Source of the DNA: Dactylosporangium aurantiacum
GTDB lineage: Bacteria > Actinomycetota > Actinomycetes > Mycobacteriales > Micromonosporaceae
Reading direction: 5' to 3'
Length of the DNA: 64,000 nt
NCBI RefSeq assembly: GCF_000716715.1
Contig: NZ_JNYJ01000065.1
Coordinates: 1 to 64,000, forward strand
In this document: piece by piece, positions 1 to 9,883 of the stretch
Layout of the letters: each line of letters opens with the position of its first letter
Numbering within the stretch: position 1 is the stretch's first letter
Position numbers and translations under genes: made by a program
The notes under the pieces: model-generated
Database searches by the model: none
What the model was told of the DNA's origin: nothing
The model's input: the letters and a program-made list of their open reading frames with translations, nothing else

Positions 1-120
1 GAATCCTCGGACACGACAAGCGTGTCACGGGGTCAATCAATTGGCACTGGCTTAACAAGCACCCTGTTGAGTTCTCAAACAACCAACACACACCGCTGAA
101 GCTCGCTAAGCGAAGCTCGC
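1..120 (-). other. rRNA operon leader (boxA-like), 16S lies off the left edge
   Basis: Read on the minus strand, this is the typical actinobacterial sequence just upstream of 16S rRNA: a boxA-like antitermination element TGTTTGAGAACTCA (complement of 68-81), then the conserved AAGCCAGTGCCAATTGATTG-type leader toward position 1. The 16S gene itself is not in the window. The boxA element normally recruits the Nus antitermination complex. The call rests on recognition of the leader and on the strong promoters upstream of it. Confidence 0.75.
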
Positions 121-141
121 CTCATCCGGGGCAACTTCTCT

Positions 142-169
142 ACTTTACCAGGTCGCTCGCCGTTGTCAA
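142..169 (-). promoter_or_regulatory. rRNA promoter, proximal
   Basis: On the minus strand there is a -35 TTGACA (complement of 164-169), a 16-base spacer and a -10 TAAAGT (complement of 142-147). This near-consensus housekeeping-sigma promoter is closest to the boxA leader. Confidence 0.75.
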
Positions 170-257
170 GTCCGTGTTTTCGGGCTGTTCAACTGCAAGC
201 GGCTTTCCCAAAGCATAACAACAGCACCGTTTCCGGTGATCTTGTTTCGGGAGATCC

Positions 258-497
258 GGTAGGACCGGCCGGCACTGGAGCGTCACGCTCGCTTGCCCGC
301 CCGGCTCCCTGCCGGCTTTGTTACTTTACCAGTCCGTTCCGTCCTGTCAAGTTCGCGTTGACCGCTTGTTGACGCTCTGGCCCGGCTCCCGCGCATGCCG
401 ACCGCACCGTCTCCGGTGTGGGGACCTGCTCGGGATTCCGACTGGACCGGCCGGCTCGCACCTCTCGGTGCTCACCCGCCCGGCTCCCTGCCGGCTG
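258..497. repeat. duplicated ~60-bp module between rRNA promoters
   Basis: Two diverged copies, 258-318 and 440-497, share GGACCGGCCGGC at one end and CGCCCGGCTCCCTGCCGGCT at the other. Each lies next to one tandem promoter, which suggests the promoter block grew by duplication. The stretch 1-687 otherwise holds no gene that I can support. Confidence 0.6.
323..350 (-). promoter_or_regulatory. rRNA promoter, middle
   Basis: The minus strand carries TTGACA (complement of 345-350), a 16-base spacer and TAAAGT (complement of 323-328). These are the same hexamers and spacing as the promoter at 142-169, so the two were probably duplicated. Confidence 0.75.
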
Positions 498-501
498 ATC
501 T

Positions 502-530
502 AAGCTACCCGGCCGGCTTCGCGATCGCAA
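502..530 (-). promoter_or_regulatory. possible third, weaker rRNA promoter
   Basis: The minus strand reads TTGCGA (complement of 525-530), 17 bases, then TAGCTT (complement of 502-507). It is a weaker match but sits in the same tandem position, upstream of a second copy of the GC-rich module. Confidence 0.4.
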
Positions 531-687
531 ATCAGGCTTACACCGTCTGAAATCGCACCACCCGGGGACAAACACCGTGAACGGGTCGTTTCCGACCAGC
601 TCTCGGACCTGGAGAACCGTACGGGGAACGACGAACCCGAGTCAAATCGGCCGTGCACCGGCCCTGCCGAACAGGGAGGATGGCGAC

Positions 688-900
688 ATGACGCCGAGCC
701 CCCGCGCTGACGCGCTGCTGGAGCTGCTCTTCCCCGTGTGGCAGTTCGTGATCGGTGTGGTCGTCGCGTTGGTGGTCGTCATCGCCACCTACCGGCTCGC
801 GCTACGGGGACCCTCGCGCATGCGCACCGTGCTGATCGTCACGGGCGCGGCCATCGTGGGGATCACCGTCTTCGGCATCCTGAGCGCCCGCTCCGCATAG
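688..900 (+). CDS. small membrane protein, 70 aa
   Basis: I do not recognise a family. I chose ATG 688 because AGGGAGGA ends 7 bases before it; longer in-frame starts run into the rRNA promoter region. The protein has two hydrophobic segments, about residues 15-33 and 45-62, joined by a short basic loop (YRLALRGPSRMR), so it is probably a two-pass membrane protein. It diverges from the rRNA operon and is convergent with the nitrilase-family gene. Confidence 0.6.
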   Translation: MTPSPRADALLELLFPVWQFVIGVVVALVVVIATYRLALRGPSRMRTVLIVTGAAIVGITVFGILSARSA

Positions 901-955
901 GTCAGGAGGTGCGCGGCATCAGTCAGGGACACGTGACGCCCGCGAGAGCCACCGC

Positions 956-1750
956 TCAGAGCCGCCGGTTCGCCAGACTCGGCAGCGTCGCCCGGATCTC
1001 CGCCAGCCGCGCGAAGTCCAGATCCGCGAACGTGACACCCACGACATCCGGCGCCAGCGCGACCACCGTCCCCCACGGATCGACCACCATGCTCCGCCCG
1101 AAGCACGTCCGGTCCGGGTCGTGGTTGCCGACCTGCCCGGCGGCCAGCACATAGCACTGGTTCTCGATCGCCCGGGCGCGCAGCAGCGGCTCCCAATGGT
1201 CGCGCCCCGTGTGCAGCATGAACGCCGCCGGCACCACGAGCACGGTCGCGCCGTCGATCGCGAGCTGCCGGTACAGCTCCGGGAAGCGCAGGTCGTAGCA
1301 GATCGACAGCCCGACCATGGCCTCGTCGACGGGCAGCAGCGTGGTCCCGGTGCCCGGGGCGACGGTCGCGGACTCGTGATAGGAGACCCGGCCCGGGATC
1401 TCCACGTCGTAGAGGTGGATCTTCCGGTACGTGCCGGCGAGCCCACCCTGCCGGTCGAAGACGAGCGTCGTGTTGTAGGTGTGCTCCGCGTCTGGACCGA
1501 TCTCGTGGAACGAGCCGGCGTGCACCCAGATCCCGAGCTCCCGCGCCGCGTCGGCGAAGAAGGTGGCGAACTCCCCGTCGATCGGCTCCGGCTTCGGCGC
1601 GCCCTCGGCCCGGCCGAGATAGTCCACGTACTCCGGCAGCACCGCCAGATCGGCGCCACCCGCGGCGGCCCGCTCCAGCAGGCCCCTGGCCACCCTCAGG
1701 TTCTCCGCCCGGTCGTCACGGGCGTTGAGCTGACACACCGCTACGCGCAT
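956..1750 (-). CDS. carbon-nitrogen hydrolase (nitrilase superfamily)
   Basis: The protein has 264 aa, a single-domain length typical of omega-amidase/Nit2-like enzymes that hydrolyse the C-N bond of amides such as alpha-ketoglutaramate. The catalytic triad is visible: Glu40 in LPEY, Lys110 in YRKIHLYD and Cys151 in SICYDLRFPELY. The substrate cannot be read from the sequence. A TAGGCT -10 box (complement of 1757-1762) lies 6 bases before the ATG. That spacing suggests a leaderless transcript, although GGAGGT also sits just before the start. It ends close to the convergent gene at 688-900. Confidence 0.9.
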   Translation of the reverse strand: MRVAVCQLNARDDRAENLRVARGLLERAAAGGADLAVLPEYVDYLGRAEGAPKPEPIDGEFATFFADAARELGIWVHAGSFHEIGPDAEHTYNTTLVFDRQGGLAGTYRKIHLYDVEIPGRVSYHESATVAPGTGTTLLPVDEAMVGLSICYDLRFPELYRQLAIDGATVLVVPAAFMLHTGRDHWEPLLRARAIENQCYVLAAGQVGNHDPDRTCFGRSMVVDPWGTVVALAPDVVGVTFADLDFARLAEIRATLPSLANRRL

Positions 1751-1766
1751 ACCTCCAGCCTATCGA

Positions 1767-2609
1767 TCAGGCGGCGCTCAGCACGAGTGCCGCGGCGGCC
1801 AGACCGAGGCCAGTGATCTGCAGCGGCCGCATCCGCTCCCGGTCGACGGCCATGGCCAGGAACACGGTGCTGACCGGGTAGAGCGACGCGATCGGCGCGG
1901 CGATGCTCAGCATCCCGTCCCGCACCGCCATGAGGTAGAAGGCGTTGGCGGTCACGTCGAACACGCCGGCCGTGCCCGCGAGCACGACCGATGTGCCGTC
2001 CATTCGCGTCGGTACGCGCATCAACCGCATCGCCACGAGCAGACCGACGGCGCCGGCGACCCGCCCCGACAGCAGCGGCCACATCCCGGACTCGTGCGAC
2101 GTCTGGGCGAGCAGCGTGAAGTACCCGCCGAACAGCACCCCGGCGGCGAGCGCGGCGGCAACCAGGCGCTTGGAGACGGTCCCCCCGGCGCTCGGGCCGG
2201 CGCTCACGAGCGTGATGGCGACGACGGCGAGCACGGCACCGGCGAGCGCCAGGGTCGACGGGCGGCGGTCGAGCACCAGGCCGAGCAGGAGCGGCACCGC
2301 GGCGGTCGTGGTCGCGGTCAGCGGCGCGACGACCGACATGGCACCGCCGGACAGCGCGCGGTAGAAGACGACGAGACCGGCGACGCCGAGTACACCCGCC
2401 GCGGCGCCCCAGCCGAGGTCCGCGGCCGCCGGCACGCCGGGCCGGGTGACGAGCAGCCAGCCGATGACGAGCGGAATGCCGGCCAGCTCGGCGACGAGCG
2501 CGATGCCGACCGAGTTGGTGCGCTGACTCGCCTTGCCGCCGGCGAAGTCACCCGCACCCCAGATGAGCGCGGACGTGGCGGCGAAGAGGAGTGACAACAC
2601 GCCGGCCAC
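1767..2609 (-). CDS. EamA/DMT-family transporter
   Basis: The 280-aa protein consists almost entirely of hydrophobic segments (about ten), arranged as two internally similar EamA halves. Typical landmarks are the N-terminal ALIWGAGDFAGGKAS and the second-half FDVTANAFYLMAV. Members export or import small metabolites such as amino acids; the substrate is unknown. The start is a GTG. The gene is co-directional with the nitrilase gene, 16 bp upstream of it, so the two may be cotranscribed despite the candidate -10 box of the downstream gene. Confidence 0.85.
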   Translation of the reverse strand: MAGVLSLLFAATSALIWGAGDFAGGKASQRTNSVGIALVAELAGIPLVIGWLLVTRPGVPAAADLGWGAAAGVLGVAGLVVFYRALSGGAMSVVAPLTATTTAAVPLLLGLVLDRRPSTLALAGAVLAVVAITLVSAGPSAGGTVSKRLVAAALAAGVLFGGYFTLLAQTSHESGMWPLLSGRVAGAVGLLVAMRLMRVPTRMDGTSVVLAGTAGVFDVTANAFYLMAVRDGMLSIAAPIASLYPVSTVFLAMAVDRERMRPLQITGLGLAAAALVLSAA

Positions 2610-2745
2610 GATATGCGTTGGCTAGACGGCCTGCCACCACGTTTTCCGTCGTACCGAACGGTCACACACCATTTTTCCGTGGCGTGAGCTGGGCGTTCGT
2701 CGTACGGACGCCGCCGCGGGAACACCGGAAGGACGTGGCACGAAA

Positions 2746-2777
2746 CACGCCGCCCACCTGGAACGGTGGACGGCGTG
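2746..2777 (-). terminator. terminator hairpin after clpX
   Basis: A 13-bp stem (2746-2758 with 2765-2777, one mismatch) carries a 6-base loop and lies 18 bp beyond the clpX stop on the minus strand. It is followed on that strand by TTTCG. Confidence 0.6.
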
Positions 2778-2794
2778 CCGGTGGTCGGTGCGGA

Positions 2795-4093
<1,299 letters not shown>

Positions 4094-4289
4094 CTACGAT
4101 CTCCCTGCCTTCAGCCGGACTGACTGCCCGGATCGCATCGTGCTGTCGTTGCCGCGCGGCGCCCGCGTGAGGTGCCCGCCGCCGCTCGCGTCGTGCTTCG
4201 TGCGTGTTGCTTGGTGCTGCCTCGACGTTACCTGGTGGTCGGCAGTATTCCGACCCCCTGGGGCGTGGTGTCTTTCCGGAGGGCCACAT

Positions 4290-4321
4290 CGGCCCGCCAG
4301 ACCGTGAGGTGAGGCGGGCCG
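4290..4321 (-). terminator. hairpin between clpP2 and clpX
   Basis: A perfect 9-bp stem CGGCCCGCC/GGCGGGCCG (4290-4298 with 4313-4321) lies 17 bp past the clpP2 stop. No U-tract follows, so it could attenuate transcription into clpX rather than terminate it fully. The rest of 4094-4289 holds no gene. Confidence 0.45.
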
Positions 4322-4338
4322 AGCGTGGACCTGTGGCA

Positions 4339-4998
4339 CTACGCCCCGGAAGCGACCAGCGCCGACTTCTTGCGGCTGACGAGAATGTTGTCGACCAGCC
4401 CGTACTCCTTGGCCTCCTCGGCCGTCAGGATCTTGTCACGGTCGATGTCCTTGCGGACCTTCTCGATCGGCTGCCCGGTGTGGCGGGACACCATCTCCTC
4501 GAGATTCGTGCGCATCCGCATGATCTCGCGCGCCTGGATCTCGATGTCGGATCCCTGTCCGTAACCGCCCTCGGTGGCCGGCTGGTGGATGATGATCCGC
4601 GAGTTCGGCAGGGCGAGCCGCTTGCCGGGCGTGCCGGCCGCGAGGAGCACCGCCGCGGCGCTCGCCGCCTGGCCGAGGCAGACGGTCTGGATGTCCGGCC
4701 GCACGTACAGCATCGTGTCGTAGATCGCCGTCATGGCGGTGAACGAGCCGCCGGGCGAGTTGATGTACATGATGATGTCGCGGTCCGGCTCGTTGCTCTC
4801 CAGCGTCAGCAGCTGCGCCATCACGTCGTTGGCCGACGCGTCGTCGATCTGCACGCCGAGGAAGATGATCCGGTCCTCGAACAGCTTGTTGTACGGGTTG
4901 GTCTCCTTGATCCCGTACGACGTGCGCTCCACGTAGGACGGGAGGATGTAACGGTTGTGCACCTCGCGCAACGCCGGGGGCAGGCTCAGATCGGTCAT
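4339..4998 (-). CDS. clpP2: ClpP2, ATP-dependent Clp protease proteolytic subunit
   Basis: The protein has 219 aa from the ATG at 4998, chosen because GAGGAG precedes it by 7 bases; a TTG at 5013 is the longer alternative. The serine-protease triad is visible as Ser113 (GQAASAAA), His138 (IIIHQP) and Asp188 (DIDRDK). In actinobacteria ClpP1 and ClpP2 form one mixed tetradecamer that ClpX or ClpC1 loads. The gene starts 11 bp after the clpP1 stop, and its ribosome-binding site overlaps that stop, so the two are co-translated. Confidence 0.97.
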   Translation of the reverse strand: MTDLSLPPALREVHNRYILPSYVERTSYGIKETNPYNKLFEDRIIFLGVQIDDASANDVMAQLLTLESNEPDRDIIMYINSPGGSFTAMTAIYDTMLYVRPDIQTVCLGQAASAAAVLLAAGTPGKRLALPNSRIIIHQPATEGGYGQGSDIEIQAREIMRMRTNLEEMVSRHTGQPIEKVRKDIDRDKILTAEEAKEYGLVDNILVSRKKSALVASGA

Positions 4999-5009
4999 CG
5001 CTTCGCTCC

Positions 5010-5660
5010 TCAAGCCAGGGTTCCGGCGCCTTCCGGAGCCTGCTGGGCCCCGGTGATCACCTTGTCGATGAAGCCGTAGTCGCGCGCCTCTTCGGCGGTG
5101 AACCAGCGGTCGCGGTCGGAGTCGGCCTCGATCTGCTCCAGGCCCTGGCCCGTGTGGAACGCGACCCGCTCCTGGAACATCCGCTTGGTGTAGAGCATCT
5201 GCTCGGCCTGGATGGCGATGTCCGAGGCCGTGCCGCCGATGCCGCCGGAGGGCTGGTGCATCATGATCCGCGCGTGCGGCAGCGCCATGCGCTTACCCGG
5301 CGCGCCGGCGCACAGCAGCAGCTGGCCCATCGACGCCGCCATGCCCATCGCGACCGTCGCCACGTCGTTGGTGACAAACTGCATGATGTCGTAGATCGCC
5401 ATGCCCGAGTAGACGGAGCCACCGGGCGAGTTGATGTAGAGCCAGATGTCGCGCTCCTCGTCCTCGGCGGCGAGCAGGAGCATCTGGGCACAGATCCGGT
5501 TGGCGACCTGGTCGTTGACCTCGCTACCAAGGAAGATGATGCGCTCCTTGAGCAGCCGGTTGAACACCGAGTCGTCGAGCGTCAGGCTCGAGTCCGCGCC
5601 CCGACCGCGCCCCGAGGGCGCGGGACTGACTGGCGACGCTGGAATATGCAGGTCGGTCAT
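5010..5660 (-). CDS. clpP1: ClpP1, ATP-dependent Clp protease proteolytic subunit
   Basis: The protein has 216 aa from ATG 5660 (AAGGG upstream). The catalytic residues are Ser110 (GMAASMGQ), His135 (IMMHQPSG) and an Asp in the DSDRDRWF segment. The N-terminal ~25 residues are Gly/Ser/Pro-rich and probably a processed propeptide, as is usual for actinobacterial ClpP1. It is the first gene of the clpP1-clpP2 pair, following the trigger-factor gene after a terminator. Confidence 0.97.
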   Translation of the reverse strand: MTDLHIPASPVSPAPSGRGRGADSSLTLDDSVFNRLLKERIIFLGSEVNDQVANRICAQMLLLAAEDEERDIWLYINSPGGSVYSGMAIYDIMQFVTNDVATVAMGMAASMGQLLLCAGAPGKRMALPHARIMMHQPSGGIGGTASDIAIQAEQMLYTKRMFQERVAFHTGQGLEQIEADSDRDRWFTAEEARDYGFIDKVITGAQQAPEGAGTLA

Positions 5661-5758
5661 GGCAGCCCTTCGCAAGAGTCTTGTACTTGCCGACCCTAAC
5701 CGGTGTTGGGAGCGGGAGCTTCCCATGCTCACCGCATTTCGCTATGAGCGCACCGTGG

Positions 5759-5795
5759 TCGACCGGGCCCGCAGCGTCCGCCCGGGCCCGGTCGA
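5759..5795 (-). terminator. terminator after tig
   Basis: A perfect 13-bp stem TCGACCGGGCCCG/CGGGCCCGGTCGA (5759-5771 with 5783-5795) with an 11-base loop starts 5 bp beyond the trigger-factor stop. It separates tig from clpP1-clpP2. Confidence 0.75.
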
Positions 5796-5800
5796 TCGGG

Positions 5801-7171
5801 TCAGTGGTTGTGACCCTCGTGGTCACCGTGGTCGTGGCCCTCGTGCTCGTCCACCGGGCCGCGCAGGTCGTCCAGCGACAGCGCGGTGCCCTCCGAGTCG
5901 ACGATCTTGACGCGCTCCAGCACCAGGCCCAGCGCCTTGCCCCGCCGGACGTCGCCGAAGACCGCGCCGGCGACACCGGCCTGGACCAGCTGGTCGTAGT
6001 ACTGCTGCGGGCCGACCCCGGCGCGCTGCGCCCGGTGCACGATCTCGTGCCCGAACTCGTCGTCGCTCACCTGGATGTTCTCGGCGTCGGCCAGGGTGTC
6101 GAGCACCAGCTGCACCTTCACGCCCTCGACGGCCGCCTCGTTGAGCTCGGCGTCCATCTCCTCCTCGGTCTTGCCCTCCGTGGACAGGTAGTCCTCGAAC
6201 GACGCGCCGATGCGCTGGAGCTGATCGTTCATCGACTCCTTGCGCGACTCCACCTCGTCCTTCACCACGCCCTCCGGCGCGGGGACGTCGGTGGCCTCGA
6301 TGACGGCCTTCAGCGCCAGGTCACGGGCCGAGTAGAGCTGCTCCATCCGCTTCACCCGGCTCAGCCGCGTGCGCAGGTCGTCCTTCAGCTCCTCGAGCGT
6401 GTCGAACTCGCTCGCCAGCTGCGCGAACTCGTCGTCGACCGGCGGCAGCTGCTTGTCCTTGACCGACTTGACGGTCACCGCCACCTCGGCGTCGCGCCCC
6501 TCGAACTCCCCGCCGACCAGCTGCGTGGTGAACGTGGTCGACTCACCGGCCGACATGCCGACCAGCACGTCGTCCAGGCCCGGCACGAGCTGGCCGCTGC
6601 CGACCTCGTGGGAGATGTTGTTGGCGCTGCCGCCCGGCACCTCCTCGCCGTCGACCTTCGCGACCAGGTCGATCTGGACGAAGTCGCCGACCAGCGCCGA
6701 ACGCTCCACCGTCTTCAGCGTCGCGAACCGGTCCCGCAGCCCCTTGAGCTGCTCCTCGACGTCATCCTCGCTCACCACGAGCGCGTCGACCGTCACCTGG
6801 ATCTCGCTCAGGTCCGGCAGCGTGATCTCCGGCCGCACGTCCACCTCGGCGGTGAACTTCAGCGGCTGCCCGTCGGCGAACTCGGTGATCTCCACCTCGG
6901 GCCGGCCGAGCGTCTTCACCTCGTGCTCACGCACCGCGGCGAGGATCTGTGTCGGGATGACCTCCTGCACCGCCTCGTTGAGCACAGCGCCCCGGCCGAC
7001 CCGCTGGTCGATCACGGCGCTGGGCACCTTGCCGCGGCGGAACCCGGGAATCACGACCTGCGAGCCGATCTCCCGGTAGGCCTTCTTCAAGCTGGGCTCC
7101 AGCTCGGCGAACGGCACCTCGATTTCGAGCCGCACGCGCGTCGGGCTCAGGGTCTCGACGGTGCTCTTCAC
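5801..7171 (-). CDS. tig: Trigger factor, ribosome-associated chaperone
   Basis: The protein has 456 aa from GTG 7171, placed by AGGAGA 6 bases upstream. The N-terminal ribosome-binding domain carries the signature GFRRGKVP. A central FKBP-type prolyl isomerase domain follows (VGDFVQIDLVAKVDG), then the helical C-terminal chaperone domain. Trigger factor meets nascent chains at the ribosomal exit. The last ~16 residues are rich in His, Asp, Glu and Gly (HEGHDHGDHEGHNH), a metal-binding-like tail also seen in some actinobacterial homologues. It sits upstream of clpP1-clpP2-clpX, the classic arrangement. Confidence 0.97.
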   Translation of the reverse strand: MKSTVETLSPTRVRLEIEVPFAELEPSLKKAYREIGSQVVIPGFRRGKVPSAVIDQRVGRGAVLNEAVQEVIPTQILAAVREHEVKTLGRPEVEITEFADGQPLKFTAEVDVRPEITLPDLSEIQVTVDALVVSEDDVEEQLKGLRDRFATLKTVERSALVGDFVQIDLVAKVDGEEVPGGSANNISHEVGSGQLVPGLDDVLVGMSAGESTTFTTQLVGGEFEGRDAEVAVTVKSVKDKQLPPVDDEFAQLASEFDTLEELKDDLRTRLSRVKRMEQLYSARDLALKAVIEATDVPAPEGVVKDEVESRKESMNDQLQRIGASFEDYLSTEGKTEEEMDAELNEAAVEGVKVQLVLDTLADAENIQVSDDEFGHEIVHRAQRAGVGPQQYYDQLVQAGVAGAVFGDVRRGKALGLVLERVKIVDSEGTALSLDDLRGPVDEHEGHDHGDHEGHNH

Positions 7172-7245
7172 AGAACTTCTCCTCATGGGTCGCGGTCAGC
7201 CGCTCCAACGGCTGGGTGGACTGGCGGCTGCCTGGTGTGTCCCGG

Positions 7246-7319
7246 TCGGGGTGGCGGGATTTGAACCCACGGCCCCTCGCTCCCAAAGCGAGTGCGCTAC
7301 CAAACTGCGCTACACCCCG
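7246..7319 (-). tRNA. tRNA-Pro (anticodon TGG)
   Basis: The minus strand folds as a full cloverleaf: acceptor CGGGGTG/CACCCCG, anticodon stem CTCGC/GCGAG, loop TTTGGGA with anticodon TGG, and a standard T-arm (GGTTCAAATCC). CCA is not encoded. Confidence 0.95.
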
Positions 7320-7461
7320 GTGCTGTGCGTCGGCAAGTGTATGCGTTGGGTCCGACAGTCCGCCGCTCGGTATGGCGGTGTCGCACTGCATGGACCCGCC
7401 GTCTGCCTTCCCGGCGAGGATTCGGTACGCTGGGAGACGCACCCGGCACCACCGGGCGCAC

Positions 7462-7532
7462 GCGGGCGTAGCTCAATGGCAGAGCTTCAGTCTTCCAAAC
7501 TGACGGTGTGAGTTCGATTCTCATCGCCCGCT
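7462..7532 (+). tRNA. tRNA-Gly (anticodon TCC)
   Basis: The cloverleaf has acceptor GCGGGCG/CGCCCGC, D-arm GCTCAATGGCAGAGC, anticodon loop CTTCCAA (TCC) and T-arm GTGAGTTCGATTCTCAT, with discriminator T. Its body closely resembles the tRNA-like gene at 43649-43721. Confidence 0.95.
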
Positions 7533-7844
7533 CTTCACTCTTCCGGCAGGTCAGCGCCGGTCGCGCCGCGGTGCGGGCGGCGGGGATGACCGCTTTGACC
7601 GTGTCTTTCCGGTTCACCGCATGGCCGTAAGTTTCCCGCGACGCCGGCGCCGGCGGGGCGCCGCGACGGGCACCCGCGAGCGGGCCGCCCGGGGATACTG
7701 CCCGGACCCTCGCCTTCCACTCGGCCGGCGGCTCGACCTCACCCTCGAGTTGCTCCGCCGCGCAGCCGCGCCGTCAGCGCGGAGCGGAGGCTCCCGACCC
7801 TCCGCCCAAGGGGCACAGGCGGCACCGCCGGCATGGGGGCACGG
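7533..7844. other. gap without a supported gene
   Basis: I see no convincing gene, RNA or repeat in these 312 bp between tRNA-Gly and the convergent membrane-protein gene. Open frames here lack start signals and recognisable composition. Confidence 0.5.
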
Positions 7845-8108
7845 TCAGGGCGCGGACGCTCCGGACCCCGCGGTCCCCATCAGCCCGAAGCCGCCGAAGC
7901 AACCCACGCAGCACAGGACGAGGAGCAGGATCGGCGCGACCGTCATCACGATCCAACCCCACAGCGCGATCTTGCCCGCGCGGAACAGGCCGACCTTCTC
8001 CTGCTCCGCCGCCTGCGTGGACGACGGCGGCGGCTGGTGCTGGGCGTACGGCGGGGACAGGTGGGGCGGCTGCTGGAACCCGTACGGCGGCGGCACGGGC
8101 TGCCGCAT
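7845..8108 (-). CDS. small proline-rich membrane protein
   Basis: About 87 aa from ATG 8108. I do not recognise a specific family. The N-terminal half is Pro/Gln/Tyr-rich and disordered, followed by a charged stretch (EQEKVGLFRAGK) and one hydrophobic segment (residues ~50-75) ending in Cys/Gly-rich residues. Such proline-tailed single-pass proteins are common in actinobacteria. The start is uncertain: no good ribosome-binding site precedes ATG 8108 or the longer alternatives, which reach 8264. Confidence 0.5.
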   Translation of the reverse strand: MRQPVPPPYGFQQPPHLSPPYAQHQPPPSSTQAAEQEKVGLFRAGKIALWGWIVMTVAPILLLVLCCVGCFGGFGLMGTAGSGASAP

Positions 8109-8299
8109 CGGCGCCGGCAGATTCGCGGCCGGCGGGGTACGGTCCGGGCAACGGCACGACCCGGGTGAATCCCCGAAATCAGCCGGTCCGGGTCGTTGCC
8201 CAGAGCGGTCACCGCCCCCGGTCGGCGGGACCGCCGCACCGGATGCCGCCACCGCCGGCACCAACGACCGGCGGCGGTCGACGAACGGCCCGGCGAAGC

Positions 8300-9124
8300 T
8301 CAGGAGACCGTCAGCGGGCGGGCGTTCAGCAGGGCCGTGTGCTGGCGCTGGGCGGCGTCCAGCAGGGCCCGCCAGGCGTCCTCGCCGATCGGGAGCCTCG
8401 TCGGGCGGTCGTCGGAGGCGATCAGCCGCAGCACCTCCGCCGCGAACAGTGACGGCGGGTTGGCGATCGGCAGCTGCTTCATGGCGCGGGAGCCGGCGAG
8501 CATCGGGGCGGTGACGTCACGGTACGTGTCCAGGTGCGCCGACTCGGTCAGCGTGGTGCCCCATTCGGTGGCGAAGCAGCCGGGCTCGACGGCGACGACG
8601 TTGACGCCGGTGCCGGACAGCTCCTGCGACAGGGCGTCGACCATGCCTTCGAGGGCGTACTTGGCGGCGGTGTACGCACCCAGGCCCGGGTACGCGAGGC
8701 GGCCCGCGGTCGAGGAGACCATGACGATGTCGCCGTGGCCCCGGGCGCGCATCTGGGGCAGGACCATGCGGGTCAGTCGCCACGGGGCGAACAGGTTGGT
8801 CGCGAACTGGGCCGCCAGCTCCGCGTCGGTGACCTCCTCGACGGCGCCGAAGTGGCCGTAGCCGGCGTTGTTGACCAGGACGTCGATGCCGCCGAAGCGG
8901 GCCGTGGCGGCGTGCACGGCGTTGTGACAGTCGTCCGGGTCGCACACGTCGAGCGCGCAGGTGGCGAGCGTGCGCGGGTACGCGTCACGCAGGTCCTCGA
9001 GCGTCTCGGGACGGCGGGCGGTGGCGAGGACCTGTTGCCCGGACGCGGCGACCGCCTCAGCGAGCGCCCGGCCGAGTCCGGTGGAGCATCCGGTGATCAA
9101 CCAGCGACGAGTCATGTGGGACAT
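8300..9124 (-). CDS. SDR-family oxidoreductase
   Basis: The protein has 274 aa from ATG 9124; ATG 9115 is a nearby alternative. Classical short-chain dehydrogenase features are the nucleotide-binding TGCSTGLGRA, the NNAGYG motif and the catalytic Ser-Tyr-Lys in VSSTAG...YTAAKYAL. The enzyme uses NAD(P)H to reduce or oxidise a carbonyl or alcohol; the substrate is unknown. It is transcribed divergently from the DUF2625 gene. Confidence 0.92.
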   Translation of the reverse strand: MSHMTRRWLITGCSTGLGRALAEAVAASGQQVLATARRPETLEDLRDAYPRTLATCALDVCDPDDCHNAVHAATARFGGIDVLVNNAGYGHFGAVEEVTDAELAAQFATNLFAPWRLTRMVLPQMRARGHGDIVMVSSTAGRLAYPGLGAYTAAKYALEGMVDALSQELSGTGVNVVAVEPGCFATEWGTTLTESAHLDTYRDVTAPMLAGSRAMKQLPIANPPSLFAAEVLRLIASDDRPTRLPIGEDAWRALLDAAQRQHTALLNARPLTVS

Positions 9125-9234
9125 AGTGACTCTCAGTATCCGTTCAAGGGCAGAGCGAGAAACGTGAGTGACCGTCATTCACCGAAGAATCCGCCGTTCG
9201 TGTCGGCGGCCGGAGCGGGCCGTAGAGTTGCGGC

Positions 9235-9882
9235 ATGCGCTCGCTCGCCGAGCTGATCTCCGAGGACCGGTCGGCGTGGGCCGAGGTCGAGGCGGCGGTC
9301 AGCGCGTCACCGTTCGCGGTGGAGATCCTGCCGACCGACCCGGACCGGGCGGCGGCCTGCCTGCAGCGGCTCCAGGTGACCACGAAGTCGTGGCTGGGGT
9401 CGCTGGTGTACCTGTCCGGCGGGATCGTCGTCGACGACGGCTGGCTGCGGATCCTCGGCTCCGGGCACCCGCAGCGGCGCCTGCCCGACATCCACACGGT
9501 CAACGCGGGGTTCGAGGGCGCCGGGCTGGTCGTCGCGCAGGACGTGATGGGCGGCGAGTTCGTGTGGCGGCAGGGCGACGGCCCGACCCCCACGATCCAC
9601 TACTTCGCGCCCGACACGCTGGGCTGGGAGGACCTCGGCCTCGGGTACACCGACTGGCTGTACGGCATGCTCGGCGGCGCGATCGACCGGTTCTACCTGA
9701 GCTGGCGCTGGCCGGGCTGGCAGGACGAGGTCGCCGCGGTGCCGTTCGACGCCGGGCTGCACACCGCGCCACCGCTGTTCGCCGCCGAGGGCAAGGACGT
9801 CGCCGACGTGAGCCGCCGGCCGATCCCGATGACCCAGCTGGTCAGCGTGCTGCACGACTTCGCCGACCAGTTCGGCGCCTGA
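9235..9882 (+). CDS. DUF2625-family protein
   Basis: The 215-aa protein matches my memory of DUF2625 throughout: N-terminal RSLAELI, the EILP segment, GGIVVDDGWLRILGSG and the C-terminal TIHYFAPDTLGWEDLGLGYTDWL region. Function is unknown. TAGAGT (9223-9228) lies 6 bases before the ATG, suggesting a leaderless transcript. The alpha/beta-hydrolase gene starts one base after its stop, so the two are translationally linked. Confidence 0.85.
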   Translation: MRSLAELISEDRSAWAEVEAAVSASPFAVEILPTDPDRAAACLQRLQVTTKSWLGSLVYLSGGIVVDDGWLRILGSGHPQRRLPDIHTVNAGFEGAGLVVAQDVMGGEFVWRQGDGPTPTIHYFAPDTLGWEDLGLGYTDWLYGMLGGAIDRFYLSWRWPGWQDEVAAVPFDAGLHTAPPLFAAEGKDVADVSRRPIPMTQLVSVLHDFADQFGA

Positions 9883-9883
9883 G

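Noticed and set aside
163..575. Short open frames in the first 600 bp
   Set aside because: They overlap the rRNA promoter and leader region and have no start signals.
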